NCBI RefSeq assembly: GCF_027270735.1
Contig: NZ_JAPWIJ010000005.1
Location: 248,001-312,000 of the forward strand
DNA from: Rhodococcus ruber
Lineage (GTDB): Bacteria > Actinomycetota > Actinomycetes > Mycobacteriales > Mycobacteriaceae
Length of the DNA: 64,000 nt
Direction of reading: 5' to 3'
Of the stretch, positions 54,805 to 63,257 are shown one piece after another. The position numbers were made by a program, and so were the translations under genes. Numbering within the stretch: position 1 is the stretch's first letter; the number at the start of each line of letters is the position of its first letter. Under the pieces are notes generated by a model. It ran no database searches. It worked only from the letters and a program-made list of their open reading frames with translations, and had not been told where the DNA came from.

Positions 54805-56460
54805 CTAGGAGGAGCCGAACCTCGGACCGATCGGGATGTCGCGAGTGAAGGTCAACCTGTCGAACTCGTTGCCGTATTCGTCGATGGCACCGATGGCCAT
54901 CGTGCTGGCCTTGATGCCCGGAATGCCCGGCACCACATCGACTCTGACGAACGAGTAGTTGAGGAATCGCACCCGAGACCAGGTGATGGACTCGGCCGAC
55001 TTGGTACCGTCGGGTGCCCACACGTAGCTGTTCGGAACTGCCGTGTCGGGTAACTCGTTGCCTCGGTAGCTGACGCCCTCGCCGTCCTGGAATGTGTATC
55101 GGGGACGGCCGCCACCGCCCACGGTGTAATACACGGTGCCGTCGGTCTTTCCACTGACGGTCGCGTTGTCCCCAGCGACTCGCGTCGCGCGATTTCCGCG
55201 GATGGGATCGGTGCGCTCGAAGACATGATTGTGGGCCTGGAGCACCACATCCACCTCGTACTTGTCGAACAGTGACACCCAGGCGTCACGCACGCCTCCG
55301 TCGCTCGCGTGGGTGGACGTCGTCGAGTACGCGCAGTGATGGAAGAAGCAGACGATGAAGTCGATGTTCGGATCGGCACGGTATTGTGCGAGAGTCTGCT
55401 CCACCCAGGTGTTCTGGGCTCCCCCGCTGTACCCGGTATTGGCCTTGATCTCATAGCTGACGTCGTTCGCGTCGAGCGAGAGAACGGCGGTGTTGCCGTA
55501 GACGAACGAGTAGGCCGAGGGGCATCCCTTGGGCCCGGTGGTCGGCTGATCGAGTCGCGCCGCGTGGCCACCGTATCCGTTGGGGCTGTACAGCGCCTCC
55601 ATGTCGTGATTGCCGGTGGCAAACAACCACGGAGCAGTGGAAGCACTGGCCTCGATCGCCTGAAAGTAGCCGTCCCAGACGAAGGGGTTGAACTTGTCGA
55701 ACCCCTTCGGCGGCGTCTGGCCGTGCTTCGCGAACTGCGGCGGCAGACCGGCACCCGAAGGATCCGCGTACGCGATATCGCCGGCGAGAATGTGGAAGTC
55801 CGGACGCGACGCCTCGATCTGTCGATTGATGTTGCGCGCGTGCTTGACCGACGGTTCGTTGTCGGCCTTGTAGTACTGGTCGTCGTAGTCGCCGGCCACC
55901 AGACCCGCCGGCTGCGAGGGTGTTTCGTCGACGCCCTGATCGCCCATCATCGTGAACCGGAACGGAGCAATACGACCGGTCGGCAGCGCCGGGGACGCGC
56001 TCCTGATGTCGCTGACGAAGCCGTCCGCGGTACGCCAACGGTAGTAATGCGGCAGCTTGGGCGTCAGATTGTCGACGGGCACGTGCACGTAGTACTGCTC
56101 GGCCGACAGAATGCCGCCGTCGGTCTGCGGAACTTGGCTGATCAGGTTGCGCACCTCGGCGGACGTCGTCGCGCCCAGTGCCGGCGTGGGGCCGTGGTCG
56201 AGAAAGACTCCGGTGATCCCGGGATTGCGCGAGAGTTGAGCGGAGAACCGCAGCTGCGTCGCCGGGTCGTTTCCGAATCCCATGTGCCGCCCGGCCACGG
56301 CAAGCGGCGCGTCCTGCGCGTAGGCAGTGCGAGCGAAGACCGAGTTCCCGACGCCTACCGCGGCGGCCGTAGCCGCCGCTCCCACCAGGAAGTTGCGTCG
56401 ACTGACCGGGTGCCGCCGCAGGAACGACCGATGCCAATCGTGCTGCTCTGCCATGGTCAT
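54805..56460 (-). CDS. Tat-exported purple-acid-phosphatase-like metallophosphoesterase
   Basis: About 551 aa. Twin-Arg signal VSRRNFLVGAAATAAAVGVG with an Ala-x-Ala cleavage near YAQDAP, then a fibronectin-like PAP_N domain, and metallophosphoesterase motifs MGDQGVD, LAGDIAYAD, TGNHDME and AHNHVFER. Family includes secreted acid phosphatases (M. tuberculosis Rv2577). Start at 56460 puts the twin Arg at about 21-22; an ATG at 56523 and another at 56454 are open alternatives. Convergent with corA, 11 bp apart. Confidence 0.85.
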   Translation of the reverse strand: MTMAEQHDWHRSFLRRHPVSRRNFLVGAAATAAAVGVGNSVFARTAYAQDAPLAVAGRHMGFGNDPATQLRFSAQLSRNPGITGVFLDHGPTPALGATTSAEVRNLISQVPQTDGGILSAEQYYVHVPVDNLTPKLPHYYRWRTADGFVSDIRSASPALPTGRIAPFRFTMMGDQGVDETPSQPAGLVAGDYDDQYYKADNEPSVKHARNINRQIEASRPDFHILAGDIAYADPSGAGLPPQFAKHGQTPPKGFDKFNPFVWDGYFQAIEASASTAPWLFATGNHDMEALYSPNGYGGHAARLDQPTTGPKGCPSAYSFVYGNTAVLSLDANDVSYEIKANTGYSGGAQNTWVEQTLAQYRADPNIDFIVCFFHHCAYSTTSTHASDGGVRDAWVSLFDKYEVDVVLQAHNHVFERTDPIRGNRATRVAGDNATVSGKTDGTVYYTVGGGGRPRYTFQDGEGVSYRGNELPDTAVPNSYVWAPDGTKSAESITWSRVRFLNYSFVRVDVVPGIPGIKASTMAIGAIDEYGNEFDRLTFTRDIPIGPRFGSS

Positions 56461-56673
56461 GTTCTCGGCGAGCGTGCCCGGGATTCCGGTCGCGACAGTC
56501 TCGCCTGCGGGATTGAGCGTCATGCATCGATCGTGACGGTGGAGCCCCCTCCGGCGCTGAACAGAACGGAGCACTTCAGGTGAACAGACGGGGAACACCG
56601 ATGCACAACGGGACGAACGCGGACAATCCCGTCGGCCGTCGCCAGGACTCCGTTCGCCGTGGTCCGTAAGGAC

Positions 56674-56702
56674 TTACACTTTCGAAATTTTCGATTTACA
56701 CT
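56674..56702. promoter_or_regulatory. Operator/promoter of the toxin-antitoxin pair
   Basis: Palindrome TCGAAA-T-TTTCGA (56682-56694) is flanked by direct repeats TTACACT at 56674-56680 and 56696-56702 (22 bp apart). TACACT at 56697-56702 is a good -10 element only six bases before the antitoxin ATG, which suggests a leaderless mRNA that the repressor can occlude. Confidence 0.65.
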
Positions 56703-56707
56703 GAAGT

Positions 56708-57178
56708 ATGACGATCCTTGCCGAGCAGACCGTAATGCCACCGACCGGAGCAGACGCTGTGGCCACACTCCGCGAGCTGGTCGAGTTGCTCGAGACGAGC
56801 CAGAATGTCGTTCTGACGGACGATGAGAATGGCACGCGTCATGTCCTCCCGGACAGCGTCCGCGACGTTCTTCGCAAATCCTTGGCCGCCATGATCGATC
56901 ATCAGGCGGTGACTATCGCTGGCAGCAGTACTGTCCTCACGACTCAGGACGCCGCTGAACTGTTGGGAATCTCCCGCCCCACGCTCGTTCACCTACTCGA
57001 GACCGAAAAAATTCCGTACACCAAGCCCAGCCGACACCGCCGCATCCTCCTCGAAGACGTTCTCACCTATCAGCGGATGCTGGCGGAGACACGACGCAGA
57101 GGGCTCGATGCAATGGTCGCCGAGGCAGCCGAGGACGACTCGTACAGATCAGTCAACGGCTTTACTGCCACCCGCTGA
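56708..57178 (+). CDS. Excisionase-like HTH antitoxin
   Basis: 156 aa. An N-terminal helical half (1-75) and a MerR/Xis-type helix-turn-helix at about 78-125: LTTQDAAELLGISRPTLVHLLETEKIPYTKPSRHRRILLEDVLTYQR (cited in part), then a helical tail TRRRGLDAMVAEAAEDDSYRS for toxin contact. The HTH pattern D-A-A-x-x-L-x-I-S-R-x-x-x is that of the excisionase family, as in mycobacterial VapB50-like antitoxins. Fourteen bases before the PIN gene. Confidence 0.85.
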   Translation: MTILAEQTVMPPTGADAVATLRELVELLETSQNVVLTDDENGTRHVLPDSVRDVLRKSLAAMIDHQAVTIAGSSTVLTTQDAAELLGISRPTLVHLLETEKIPYTKPSRHRRILLEDVLTYQRMLAETRRRGLDAMVAEAAEDDSYRSVNGFTATR

Positions 57179-57192
57179 TCGGGCGGACCGAT

Positions 57193-58203
57193 ATGTCGTT
57201 CCGAGTCGTATTGGACGCGTGTGTTCTACTGCCGTACCAGTTGTGTGACCTCTTCCTCCGCCTGGCTGAGAGTGATATGTACGAGCCTCTGTGGTCCGAC
57301 GACATTCTCAATGAGGTCGAACGCAACCTCGTCGCCAAGTTCGCCAAGACTCCGGCTCAAGCGAGCCGACGCGTCGGCCAGATGCGTGAGAATTTTCCTG
57401 TTTCCGCGGTAGACGGTTACCGCGATCTGATACCGACGATGACGAACCACCCCAAAGATCGCCATGTGCTGGCAGCAGCCGTGCGGGGAGGAGCTGCGCT
57501 GATCGTCACCGCGAATCTCACAGACTTCCGTCCGGATGCTCTGCTCCGCTATGACATCGAAGCCATTCACCCCGACGACTTTCTCCAGGATCAACTCGAT
57601 CTCGATCCCGCCCGCACTCTGCGCTGTCTCGTCGAGCAACGGGATGCCTACACTCGACCGACATTCTCGGTCAACGAGTTCTACAGCTCCTTGGCCAAGA
57701 CGGTCCCGATGTTCGCCGCCGAGGCTGCGCGGGCAGAAGCTGCGCACATCGACCCTGACGCACCACTTCCACTGGAAATAGTGTCGGGCGAGGACGCCAT
57801 GCTGGCGTTCTTCCCTGATGGGAATCCGACCCCCGCAACTCCCCTCGGCGCAGCGTTTCTGTGGTGGCGGGCCCTGCTCAACATCGACGACTACATGGCA
57901 GTCCTCCAAAGCCTCAGCTCGAATCCACAAGATTGGGGGGACTACCGAGCAATCGTCGACACGCTTCGAGGGTGGTCGATCATGCAGTACGTCGAAACAT
58001 GCACAGACGCGCCTGATTCCATTGCCTACATCAAATTCATGCCCGATTCCGGCCACCCAATGCGCGCGTTCGGTACCGTGCCGCTCACCCGGGTACAGGT
58101 CCTGACCGTCGAGAAGTGCCCGGATGGGTACTGGCGTGTGTGGGGACTGTCTGAAAACTACTTTCCGTCAGCTGCAAGGGTTCTGGACGGCACCGAAGAC
58201 TGA
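57193..58203 (+). CDS. PIN-domain toxin with extra C-terminal domain
   Basis: 336 aa, more than twice a normal VapC. PIN domain 1-135: Asp8 (VVLDACVLLP), Glu41/Glu43 (NEVERNL), Asp89 (PKDRHVLAAAV) and Asp111 (TANLTDFRP) complete the acidic site of a Mg-dependent RNase. Residues 136-190 are helical. Residues 200-336 (AFLWWRALLNIDDYMAVLQSL, RGWSIMQYVETC, SIAYIKFMP, VQVLTVEKCPDGYWRVWGLSENYFPS) look like an NTF2/SnoaL-like cone-fold domain; that is a pattern guess. Preceded by the Xis-like antitoxin, same direction. Confidence 0.83.
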   Translation: MSFRVVLDACVLLPYQLCDLFLRLAESDMYEPLWSDDILNEVERNLVAKFAKTPAQASRRVGQMRENFPVSAVDGYRDLIPTMTNHPKDRHVLAAAVRGGAALIVTANLTDFRPDALLRYDIEAIHPDDFLQDQLDLDPARTLRCLVEQRDAYTRPTFSVNEFYSSLAKTVPMFAAEAARAEAAHIDPDAPLPLEIVSGEDAMLAFFPDGNPTPATPLGAAFLWWRALLNIDDYMAVLQSLSSNPQDWGDYRAIVDTLRGWSIMQYVETCTDAPDSIAYIKFMPDSGHPMRAFGTVPLTRVQVLTVEKCPDGYWRVWGLSENYFPSAARVLDGTED

Positions 58204-58337
58204 TGTCCGTCAGCAACGCGAAAGCAGACCGCCCAGGGATGCAGGGGAACGGGACTGAATGCACAAAAGTGCCGTACTCAGACGGGATCCCGTCGATGGG
58301 TCCCAATAGTGTGCAAGCCTGCCCAAGACGCCGGCCC

Positions 58338-59399
58338 CTACACTCCCCCACCGAATGCGAGTCCCAGCAGATATGTCGCCCCGGCCGCGCCGTAGCCGAT
58401 AGCCAGTTGTCGCAGAGCACGTTTGACGGGCGGTCCACCGCTGAGCAGTCCCACCACCAGTCCGGTGCAGATCAAAGCGATTCCGACGAGGACTGCCGCA
58501 ACGATGAGGGCAACGAAGCCTTCGAGACCGAAGAGGTACGGCAACACCGGGATGACAGCACCGGAGGCGAAGAAGCAGAAGCTGGCCCCGGCGGCACCGA
58601 GGCCGGTTCCGATGGACTCGTGCTCGTCCACGTCGGGTGCCATCTCGTCGTCGGTGGGCAACAGCCGCAACACTTCCGACGCTTTCGCGTCGGCCTCCTC
58701 GTGTGTCATTCCCCTGGCTCGATACACCAGCGCCAGCTCGTTGACGTCGACATCCAGATGCTGGACGGCATCACGCGCCGCGCTGTCCGGGGACGACGCC
58801 TCGAGCAACTCGCGTTGCGAACGGACGGAGACGTATTCGCCCGCACCCATCGACAGCGCACCGGCGAGCAATCCGGCCAGGCCGGTGACCAGGACGATGT
58901 GATTGGACACTCCGGATCCGCTGATACCCAACACCAGGGCGAGGTTGCTCACCAGCCCGTCGTTGGCACCGAACACTGCAGCCCTGAACGTGCCGGACAG
59001 CCGATTGCGCCCGCGCGCCGCGAGCGCTCTGATGACCTCGGCGTGGATCTGCTCGTCGGCCGTCATTGCCTCCGTTGCATCGGCGTCGGTGGCGTAGGGC
59101 GAGCGGGTCTCGGCTCGCTGCGCCAATGCGAGTACGAATACCGAACCGAAGCGACGCGCCAGGACACCGAGGATTCGAGTACGGATGTCGCCCTTGAGCG
59201 GCATGCCGACCCGCTCACCCAGCAGATTTCGCCAATGCTGCTCGTGGCGGCCTTCCGCATCGGCGAGTTCGAGCAGTATCTCTCGCTCCTCGCCGGTGCG
59301 TCGGCCTGCCAGATCGCGATAGACGGCGGCCTCGGCCCGCTCGTCGGCGAGGTATTGCCGCCATCGCTTCACATCTCGCGAACTGGGTCCATCGTTCAT
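58338..59399 (-). CDS. VIT1/CCC1 iron-manganese transporter with ferritin-like domain (MbfA-like)
   Basis: 353 aa from ATG 59399. N-terminal ferritin-like/rubrerythrin fold (1-135): ERAEAAVYRDLAGRRTGEEREILLELADAEGRHEQHW and TADEQIHAEVI with E and ExxH metal residues; then a VIT1 transporter domain: FGANDGLVSNLALVLGISGSG, LAGLLAGALSMGAGEYVSVRSQRE and five hydrophobic helices. Such fusions export ferrous iron or manganese from the cytoplasm. Immediately downstream of rpmF on the same strand. Confidence 0.88.
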   Translation of the reverse strand: MNDGPSSRDVKRWRQYLADERAEAAVYRDLAGRRTGEEREILLELADAEGRHEQHWRNLLGERVGMPLKGDIRTRILGVLARRFGSVFVLALAQRAETRSPYATDADATEAMTADEQIHAEVIRALAARGRNRLSGTFRAAVFGANDGLVSNLALVLGISGSGVSNHIVLVTGLAGLLAGALSMGAGEYVSVRSQRELLEASSPDSAARDAVQHLDVDVNELALVYRARGMTHEEADAKASEVLRLLPTDDEMAPDVDEHESIGTGLGAAGASFCFFASGAVIPVLPYLFGLEGFVALIVAAVLVGIALICTGLVVGLLSGGPPVKRALRQLAIGYGAAGATYLLGLAFGGGV

Positions 59400-59425
59400 G
59401 ATCGTCAAGATAGACCCGTGGGAGG

Positions 59426-59593
59426 TCAGCTCGGGTCGTACACCCCGGTCTGCACTGCTTTGATCAGTCTGCGTGGCACTCGAAACTCCTGGCCACCCAC
59501 GCGCACCGTCACCAGATCCGGCGCGACGGCTTTCCACTGGGCGCGACGGCTCCGCGTGTTCGAGCGCGACATCTTTCGCTTCGGAACAGCCAT
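59426..59593 (-). CDS. rpmF: Ribosomal protein L32, zinc-independent form
   Basis: 55 aa. [20 protein letters not shown] is the classic L32 start; the rest reads [15 protein letters not shown] and [20 protein letters not shown]. It lacks the four zinc-binding cysteines of ordinary L32, so it is the zinc-free paralogue. The ATG at 59593 is three bases after the rpmE2 stop. Short gene, but identity is clear. Confidence 0.95.
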   Translation of the reverse strand: MAVPKRKMSRSNTRSRRAQWKAVAPDLVTVRVGGQEFRVPRRLIKAVQTGVYDPS

Positions 59594-59596
59594 GAC

Positions 59597-59857
59597 TCAG
59601 ACGTCCTTTCGGCTTCGGCGGCCGTAACGCTTCTCGAACTTCTCGACGCGTCCCTGGGTGTCCATCACGCGCGCGGCTCCGGTCCAGAAAGGGTGCGATT
59701 CGGACGAGACGTCGACGACGACCAGCGGGTAGGTGTTGCCGTCTTCCCACTCGGTCTCGCGAACCGACGTGACGGTCGATCGGGTGAGGAATTTGTTTCC
59801 GGTACTCGAGTCCTGGAACACCACCGGGTGGTAGTCGGGATGGATGCCTGGTTTCAT
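59597..59857 (-). CDS. rpmE2: Ribosomal protein L31 type B, zinc-independent form
   Basis: 86 aa, [29 protein letters not shown] (L31 signature), [29 protein letters not shown]. No CxxC zinc motif, so it is the YtiA/L31B type that replaces L31 under zinc limitation. Its ATG overlaps the mrf stop (ATGA). Part of the divergent zinc-starvation operon. Confidence 0.96.
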   Translation of the reverse strand: MKPGIHPDYHPVVFQDSSTGNKFLTRSTVTSVRETEWEDGNTYPLVVVDVSSESHPFWTGAARVMDTQGRVEKFEKRYGRRSRKDV

Positions 59858-61116
59858 TCTGTTGCCTCTCGTGATTGTTCTGCGTACGGGGATTCACTGC
59901 TGTCGCAGGGGTCTTCGTGCCACTGGCCGAACGGGTCGGTCCAGGTGGACCACACAGTGGGGTCGATCATCTCGTCGTCGGAGACCAACGCCCACTGCAG
60001 AGTGCGGTCGATCTCGGTGGGGTCGGCCTGATGGACCAGAATCACCAATGAGGTGTCTCGATCACCGAACTGCTCGTCCCACCGCAACGCGGCCATCGCT
60101 CGTCGGGTGGTATCGATGCGGTCCTGTTCCACCGGAGTCATTGCGACAAGCCACTTTCCGGCACTCGCCACCCGTAATCCGCCGCCGGCCGATTCGATCC
60201 ACAGCGCCTCGTCGGGCTGCGTGGCAACCCAGGCTCGTCCGCGGGCAGTGACGACACCGTCGAGCAACACGTCGATGGCCTCGTGCAATCGCTCCGGATG
60301 GAACGGCCGGGTTGCGGTGAACTCGACGAGCGCGACGCCGCAGTCGACGGTCAACGGGGGCTGACCGCGCAACAGCGGCGAGTGGGCATCGGTGATCTCA
60401 CCGCGCCGGGCGTCGGGGGGCACAGACGCCAGAAGTGCCGGGGCGTCGACCATGGCGTCCTGGGCCACCCAGACGACGGGTGCGTTCGGTGCCAACCGCG
60501 CAAGGACAGCGGCAAGCCGAGCACGTTCCCACGCGTCGACCTCGGGCCCTGCGGTGACGACAAGTGCGTCGGAGTAATCGACCTGCCCCACCACCAACTG
60601 AGCGACGGTTCGATCGTCGTCACCACTGGCGACGACGCCTCGATCGGCCAAGGCGTCGTCGCCGGTGGCGTCGGCCAACCAGGTTGCGGCGTCGAGGCAG
60701 CCGATCACGGCATCGATTCGCACATCCCGCGATGCCGGGCCGTCGATCTGCCCGACGATGCCGGCCACGACGACGTTCTCGACGGCCCAGCACAGCGCCT
60801 CGGGTTCGAGTGCGGGGTCCATCGCGAGCACGATGCGATCGACACTGCTGCGCGTCGACAGTGCGCGCAGCAGCGGCAGCAGGTCCTCGCGAAGCGTGCA
60901 GGACACGCAGCCGTGCGCCAGTTCCAGGATGGTCTCGCGGGGAGGCTCGCCCAGTACGCAGAGCGTGCGCCGCACCACTCCCTCGGTGACTCGGCTCAGA
61001 TCGTGGCGGACTGCGACGGTCCCGGGCGCGAGCAGTGACGCCACCACGGCGTCCATGGCTCCGGTCCAGCCGGAGACGAGGACCATCGGGGTTCGATCGT
61101 CCAATGAGTTGTTCAC
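59854..61116 (-). CDS. Mrf-like COG0523/CobW-family protein without a normal P-loop
   Basis: 420 aa from GTG 61116. CobW/COG0523 fold: [20 protein letters not shown] with the CxxC-like metal motif, and the C-terminal CobW_C region ([29 protein letters not shown]). The place of Walker A is [18 protein letters not shown], with no GK[ST], so GTP hydrolysis may be lost. It sits in a zinc-independent ribosomal-protein operon like the mycobacterial Mrf, which brings the hibernation factor to alternative ribosomes. Start chosen for GAAGAAGG six bases upstream; open frame extends to 61137. Confidence 0.82.
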   Translation of the reverse strand: MNNSLDDRTPMVLVSGWTGAMDAVVASLLAPGTVAVRHDLSRVTEGVVRRTLCVLGEPPRETILELAHGCVSCTLREDLLPLLRALSTRSSVDRIVLAMDPALEPEALCWAVENVVVAGIVGQIDGPASRDVRIDAVIGCLDAATWLADATGDDALADRGVVASGDDDRTVAQLVVGQVDYSDALVVTAGPEVDAWERARLAAVLARLAPNAPVVWVAQDAMVDAPALLASVPPDARRGEITDAHSPLLRGQPPLTVDCGVALVEFTATRPFHPERLHEAIDVLLDGVVTARGRAWVATQPDEALWIESAGGGLRVASAGKWLVAMTPVEQDRIDTTRRAMAALRWDEQFGDRDTSLVILVHQADPTEIDRTLQWALVSDDEMIDPTVWSTWTDPFGQWHEDPCDSSESPYAEQSREATE

Positions 61117-61131
61117 GAGCACCCTTCTTCT

Positions 61132-61151
61132 CGACAACGATTTTCATTACG
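61132..61151 (-). promoter_or_regulatory. Zur-like box 1
   Basis: CGACAACGATTTTCATTACG, next to the mrf start on the minus-strand side. Near-identical to box 2 at 61187-61206 (16 of 20 bases). Fits the TGAAAA-type actinobacterial Zur dyad; assumed to repress the mrf-rpmE2-rpmF transcript when zinc is ample. Confidence 0.75.
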
Positions 61152-61186
61152 TGAGAAGTCACGCTACATTCGTGACAGCGCTTTGT

Positions 61187-61206
61187 CGAAAACGATTGTC
61201 ATAACG
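61187..61206 (+). promoter_or_regulatory. Zur-like box 2
   Basis: CGAAAACGATTGTCATAACG, 18 bases before the rpmB ATG. Same direction and form as box 1, 55 bases apart. Assumed Zur operator for the rpmB-rpmG-rpsN-rpsR transcript. Confidence 0.78.
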
Positions 61207-61223
61207 ATGAGAAGGGTCTGCTC

Positions 61224-61460
61224 ATGTCAGCGCACTGCCAAGTCACCGGCCGTACCCCCGGCTTCGGAAAGTCCGTCTCGCACTCCCACGTGCGCACCAG
61301 CCGCAGGTGGGACCCCAATATTCAGCGCAAGACGTACTACGCGCCGAGCCTCGGCCGACGCGTCACCCTCACCCTCTCCGCCAAGGGCATCAAGACCATC
61401 GACCGCGACGGGATCGATGCCGTGGTGGCCAAGATCCGCGCACGTGGGGAGAAGATCTGA
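61224..61460 (+). CDS. rpmB: Ribosomal protein L28, zinc-independent form
   Basis: 78 aa. [22 protein letters not shown] and [15 protein letters not shown] are L28 signatures. Only one cysteine (Cys5), so no CxxC zinc site; the zinc-free paralogue. AGAAGGG precedes the ATG. Overlaps rpmG by one base (TGATG). Confidence 0.96.
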   Translation: MSAHCQVTGRTPGFGKSVSHSHVRTSRRWDPNIQRKTYYAPSLGRRVTLTLSAKGIKTIDRDGIDAVVAKIRARGEKI

Positions 61461-61627
61461 TGGGCAAGAGCACCGACGTTCGGCCGATCGTCAAACTCAA
61501 ATCGACTGCGGGTACCGGCTACACCTACGTCACCCGCAAGAACCGTCGCAACGACCCCGACCGACTGGTGATGAAGAAATACGACCCGGTCGTCCGCAAG
61601 CACGTCGATTTCCGAGAAGAGCGTTAG
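61460..61627 (+). CDS. rpmG: Ribosomal protein L33, zinc-independent form
   Basis: 55 aa. [30 protein letters not shown] and [18 protein letters not shown] match L33. No cysteines, so the C- paralogue. Start overlaps the rpmB stop and rpsN starts two bases after its stop. Confidence 0.97.
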   Translation: MGKSTDVRPIVKLKSTAGTGYTYVTRKNRRNDPDRLVMKKYDPVVRKHVDFREER

Positions 61628-61629
61628 CC

Positions 61630-61935
61630 ATGGCGAAGAAGTCCAAGATCGAGAAGAACGAGCAACGCAAGGTCATCGTCGCTCGCTGGGCAACGCGTCG
61701 CGCAGAGCTCAAGGAGACCATTCGCAAGCCCTCGAGCAGCGATTCCGAGCGTGCACAGGCCCAAGCAGCACTGCAGCGTCTGCCACGGGATTCGAGTCCG
61801 GTACGATTGCGCAATCGTGACGCTGCGGATGGACGTCCGCGCGGTTACCTACGGAAATTCGGGCTGTCCCGCGTGAAAATGCGCGAGATGGCACACCGTG
61901 GGGAGCTGCCAGGCGTCCACAAGTCGAGCTGGTAA
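61630..61935 (+). CDS. rpsN: Ribosomal protein S14, zinc-independent form
   Basis: 101 aa long-form S14: [20 protein letters not shown] and [28 protein letters not shown]. No zinc-knuckle cysteines, in contrast to the short zinc-binding S14 of the main ribosomal operon. Central gene of the operon. Confidence 0.97.
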   Translation: MAKKSKIEKNEQRKVIVARWATRRAELKETIRKPSSSDSERAQAQAALQRLPRDSSPVRLRNRDAADGRPRGYLRKFGLSRVKMREMAHRGELPGVHKSSW

Positions 61936-61949
61936 GGGAAAAGGTAGAG

Positions 61950-62204
61950 ATGGCAGTCAAGAGAGCACCGTCGAAGAAGGTCCGCGCAGAGGCGGGTCGT
62001 CGACCGAAGAAGAACCCGTTGAATGCCGCCAAGGTCACCACGGTGGACTACAAGGACATCAACCTTCTTCGTCAGTTCATTTCCGACCGCGGCAAGATCC
62101 GCAGCCGTCGGGTCACCGGGCTCACCCCGCAGCAGCAGCGCCAGGTCGCTGTCGCAGTGAAGAACGCTCGTGAAATGGCCTTGCTGCCGTTCACCAGCCG
62201 CTGA
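61950..62204 (+). CDS. rpsR: Ribosomal protein S18, zinc-independent form
   Basis: 84 aa. [62 protein letters not shown] (cited in part) is an S18 core; no cysteine, so the zinc-free form. Preceded by GGGAAAAGG. Last gene of the rpmB-rpmG-rpsN-rpsR operon. Confidence 0.97.
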   Translation: MAVKRAPSKKVRAEAGRRPKKNPLNAAKVTTVDYKDINLLRQFISDRGKIRSRRVTGLTPQQQRQVAVAVKNAREMALLPFTSR

Positions 62205-62215
62205 ACAAGCTTTCG

Positions 62216-62252
62216 AGAAAGGCCACGTAGCCATCGGCTACGTGGCCTTTCT
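62216..62252 (+). terminator. Strong terminator after rpsR
   Basis: Seventeen-base perfect stem AGAAAGGCCACGTAGCC / GGCTACGTGGCCTTTCT with a three-base loop, ending in CTTTCTGTC. It closes the alternative-ribosome operon before the AEC transporter gene. Confidence 0.85.
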
Positions 62253-62284
62253 GTCGTTCCTAGCAAGAGATGAGCAGTTCGTAG

Positions 62285-63211
62285 ATGTCCGGCGTTCTCG
62301 AAGGCTTCACCGTCATCTTCGTCGTCATCGCACTGGGTTACCTGCTCGCCCATCTGAAAGTGCTCGGTGAGCACGGCCAATTCGTCCTCAGTCGTCTCGT
62401 GTTCTTCGTCGCGACGCCGTCACTGCTGTTCGTCACATTGGCGAACTCGGACCTGTCGGTCATCCTCTCGCCGGTGTTGGCCGTCGCCGGCTCCACAGCA
62501 CTGCTCGTCGGAGCCATCTACTTCGTCATAGCGAAACTCGCGTTGAAACGAGCCGTGCCCGACGCGACCGTCGGCGCTCTGGCAAGTTCGTACGTCAACG
62601 CCGCGAACCTGGGCATCCCGATCGCCGTGTTCGTACTGGGTGACGCCAACTTCGTCGCTCCCCTGCTGCTGTTCCAGATCATGATCTACACGCCGATCGC
62701 CGTGACCATCCTCGACATCTCCACCAAGATCGACGAGGTCTCACTGTTCAAGACCGTCACGACGCCGTTCCGAAACCCGATCGTGCTGGCCGGAGCCGCG
62801 GGGCTCGTTCTGTCGATCACGGGATTCGAGCTGCCCGAGGCGTTGATGCAGCCGTTCCAACTCGTCGGAAATGCGTCCGTACCCGGCGCATTGCTCGCCT
62901 TCGGTCTGTCTCTCTACGGTGCCCGAGTACTGCAGAAGGGCATCAGTCCCCGGCGGGACGTCGCCCTGGCGACGGTGTTCAAAATGGCGCTGCAGCCACT
63001 GCTCGGCTACCTCATGGCCCGGTTCGTCTTCGGTCTGGGCGGTCACGACCTGTTCGCCATCGTCGTCGTTTCGGCGCTGCCCACCGCGCAGAACGTGTTC
63101 GTCTTCGCCAGCCGCTACCAGCGCGGAGTGGTACTCGCCCGTGACACTGCGTTCGTGACCACGCTCGTATCGATCCCCGTCATCGCACTCGTGACGGTGT
63201 TTCTCGCGTGA
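62285..63211 (+). CDS. AEC-family (auxin-efflux-carrier-type) permease
   Basis: 308 aa, about ten hydrophobic helices in two inverted halves separated by a cytoplasmic linker. Typical pieces: FVLSRLVFFVATPSLLFVTLANSDL, SSYVNAANLGIPIAVFVLGD, FRNPIVLAGAAGLVLSITG and NASVPGALLAFGLSLYGA; C-terminal LPTAQNVFVFASRYQRG. Substrate unknown (organic acids or amino-acid derivatives are usual). Its own promoter should lie in the 33 bp after the rpsR terminator. Confidence 0.88.
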   Translation: MSGVLEGFTVIFVVIALGYLLAHLKVLGEHGQFVLSRLVFFVATPSLLFVTLANSDLSVILSPVLAVAGSTALLVGAIYFVIAKLALKRAVPDATVGALASSYVNAANLGIPIAVFVLGDANFVAPLLLFQIMIYTPIAVTILDISTKIDEVSLFKTVTTPFRNPIVLAGAAGLVLSITGFELPEALMQPFQLVGNASVPGALLAFGLSLYGARVLQKGISPRRDVALATVFKMALQPLLGYLMARFVFGLGGHDLFAIVVVSALPTAQNVFVFASRYQRGVVLARDTAFVTTLVSIPVIALVTVFLA

Positions 63212-63257
63212 GCCGAACACAAAGGTTCTCCTCAGCTCCCGGCGCTAGTTTGGATGC

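Noticed and set aside
58203-59627. Plus-strand frame opposite the VIT1 transporter
   Set aside because: Product is a low-complexity Asp/Glu/His-rich shadow; the minus strand encodes a clear transporter.
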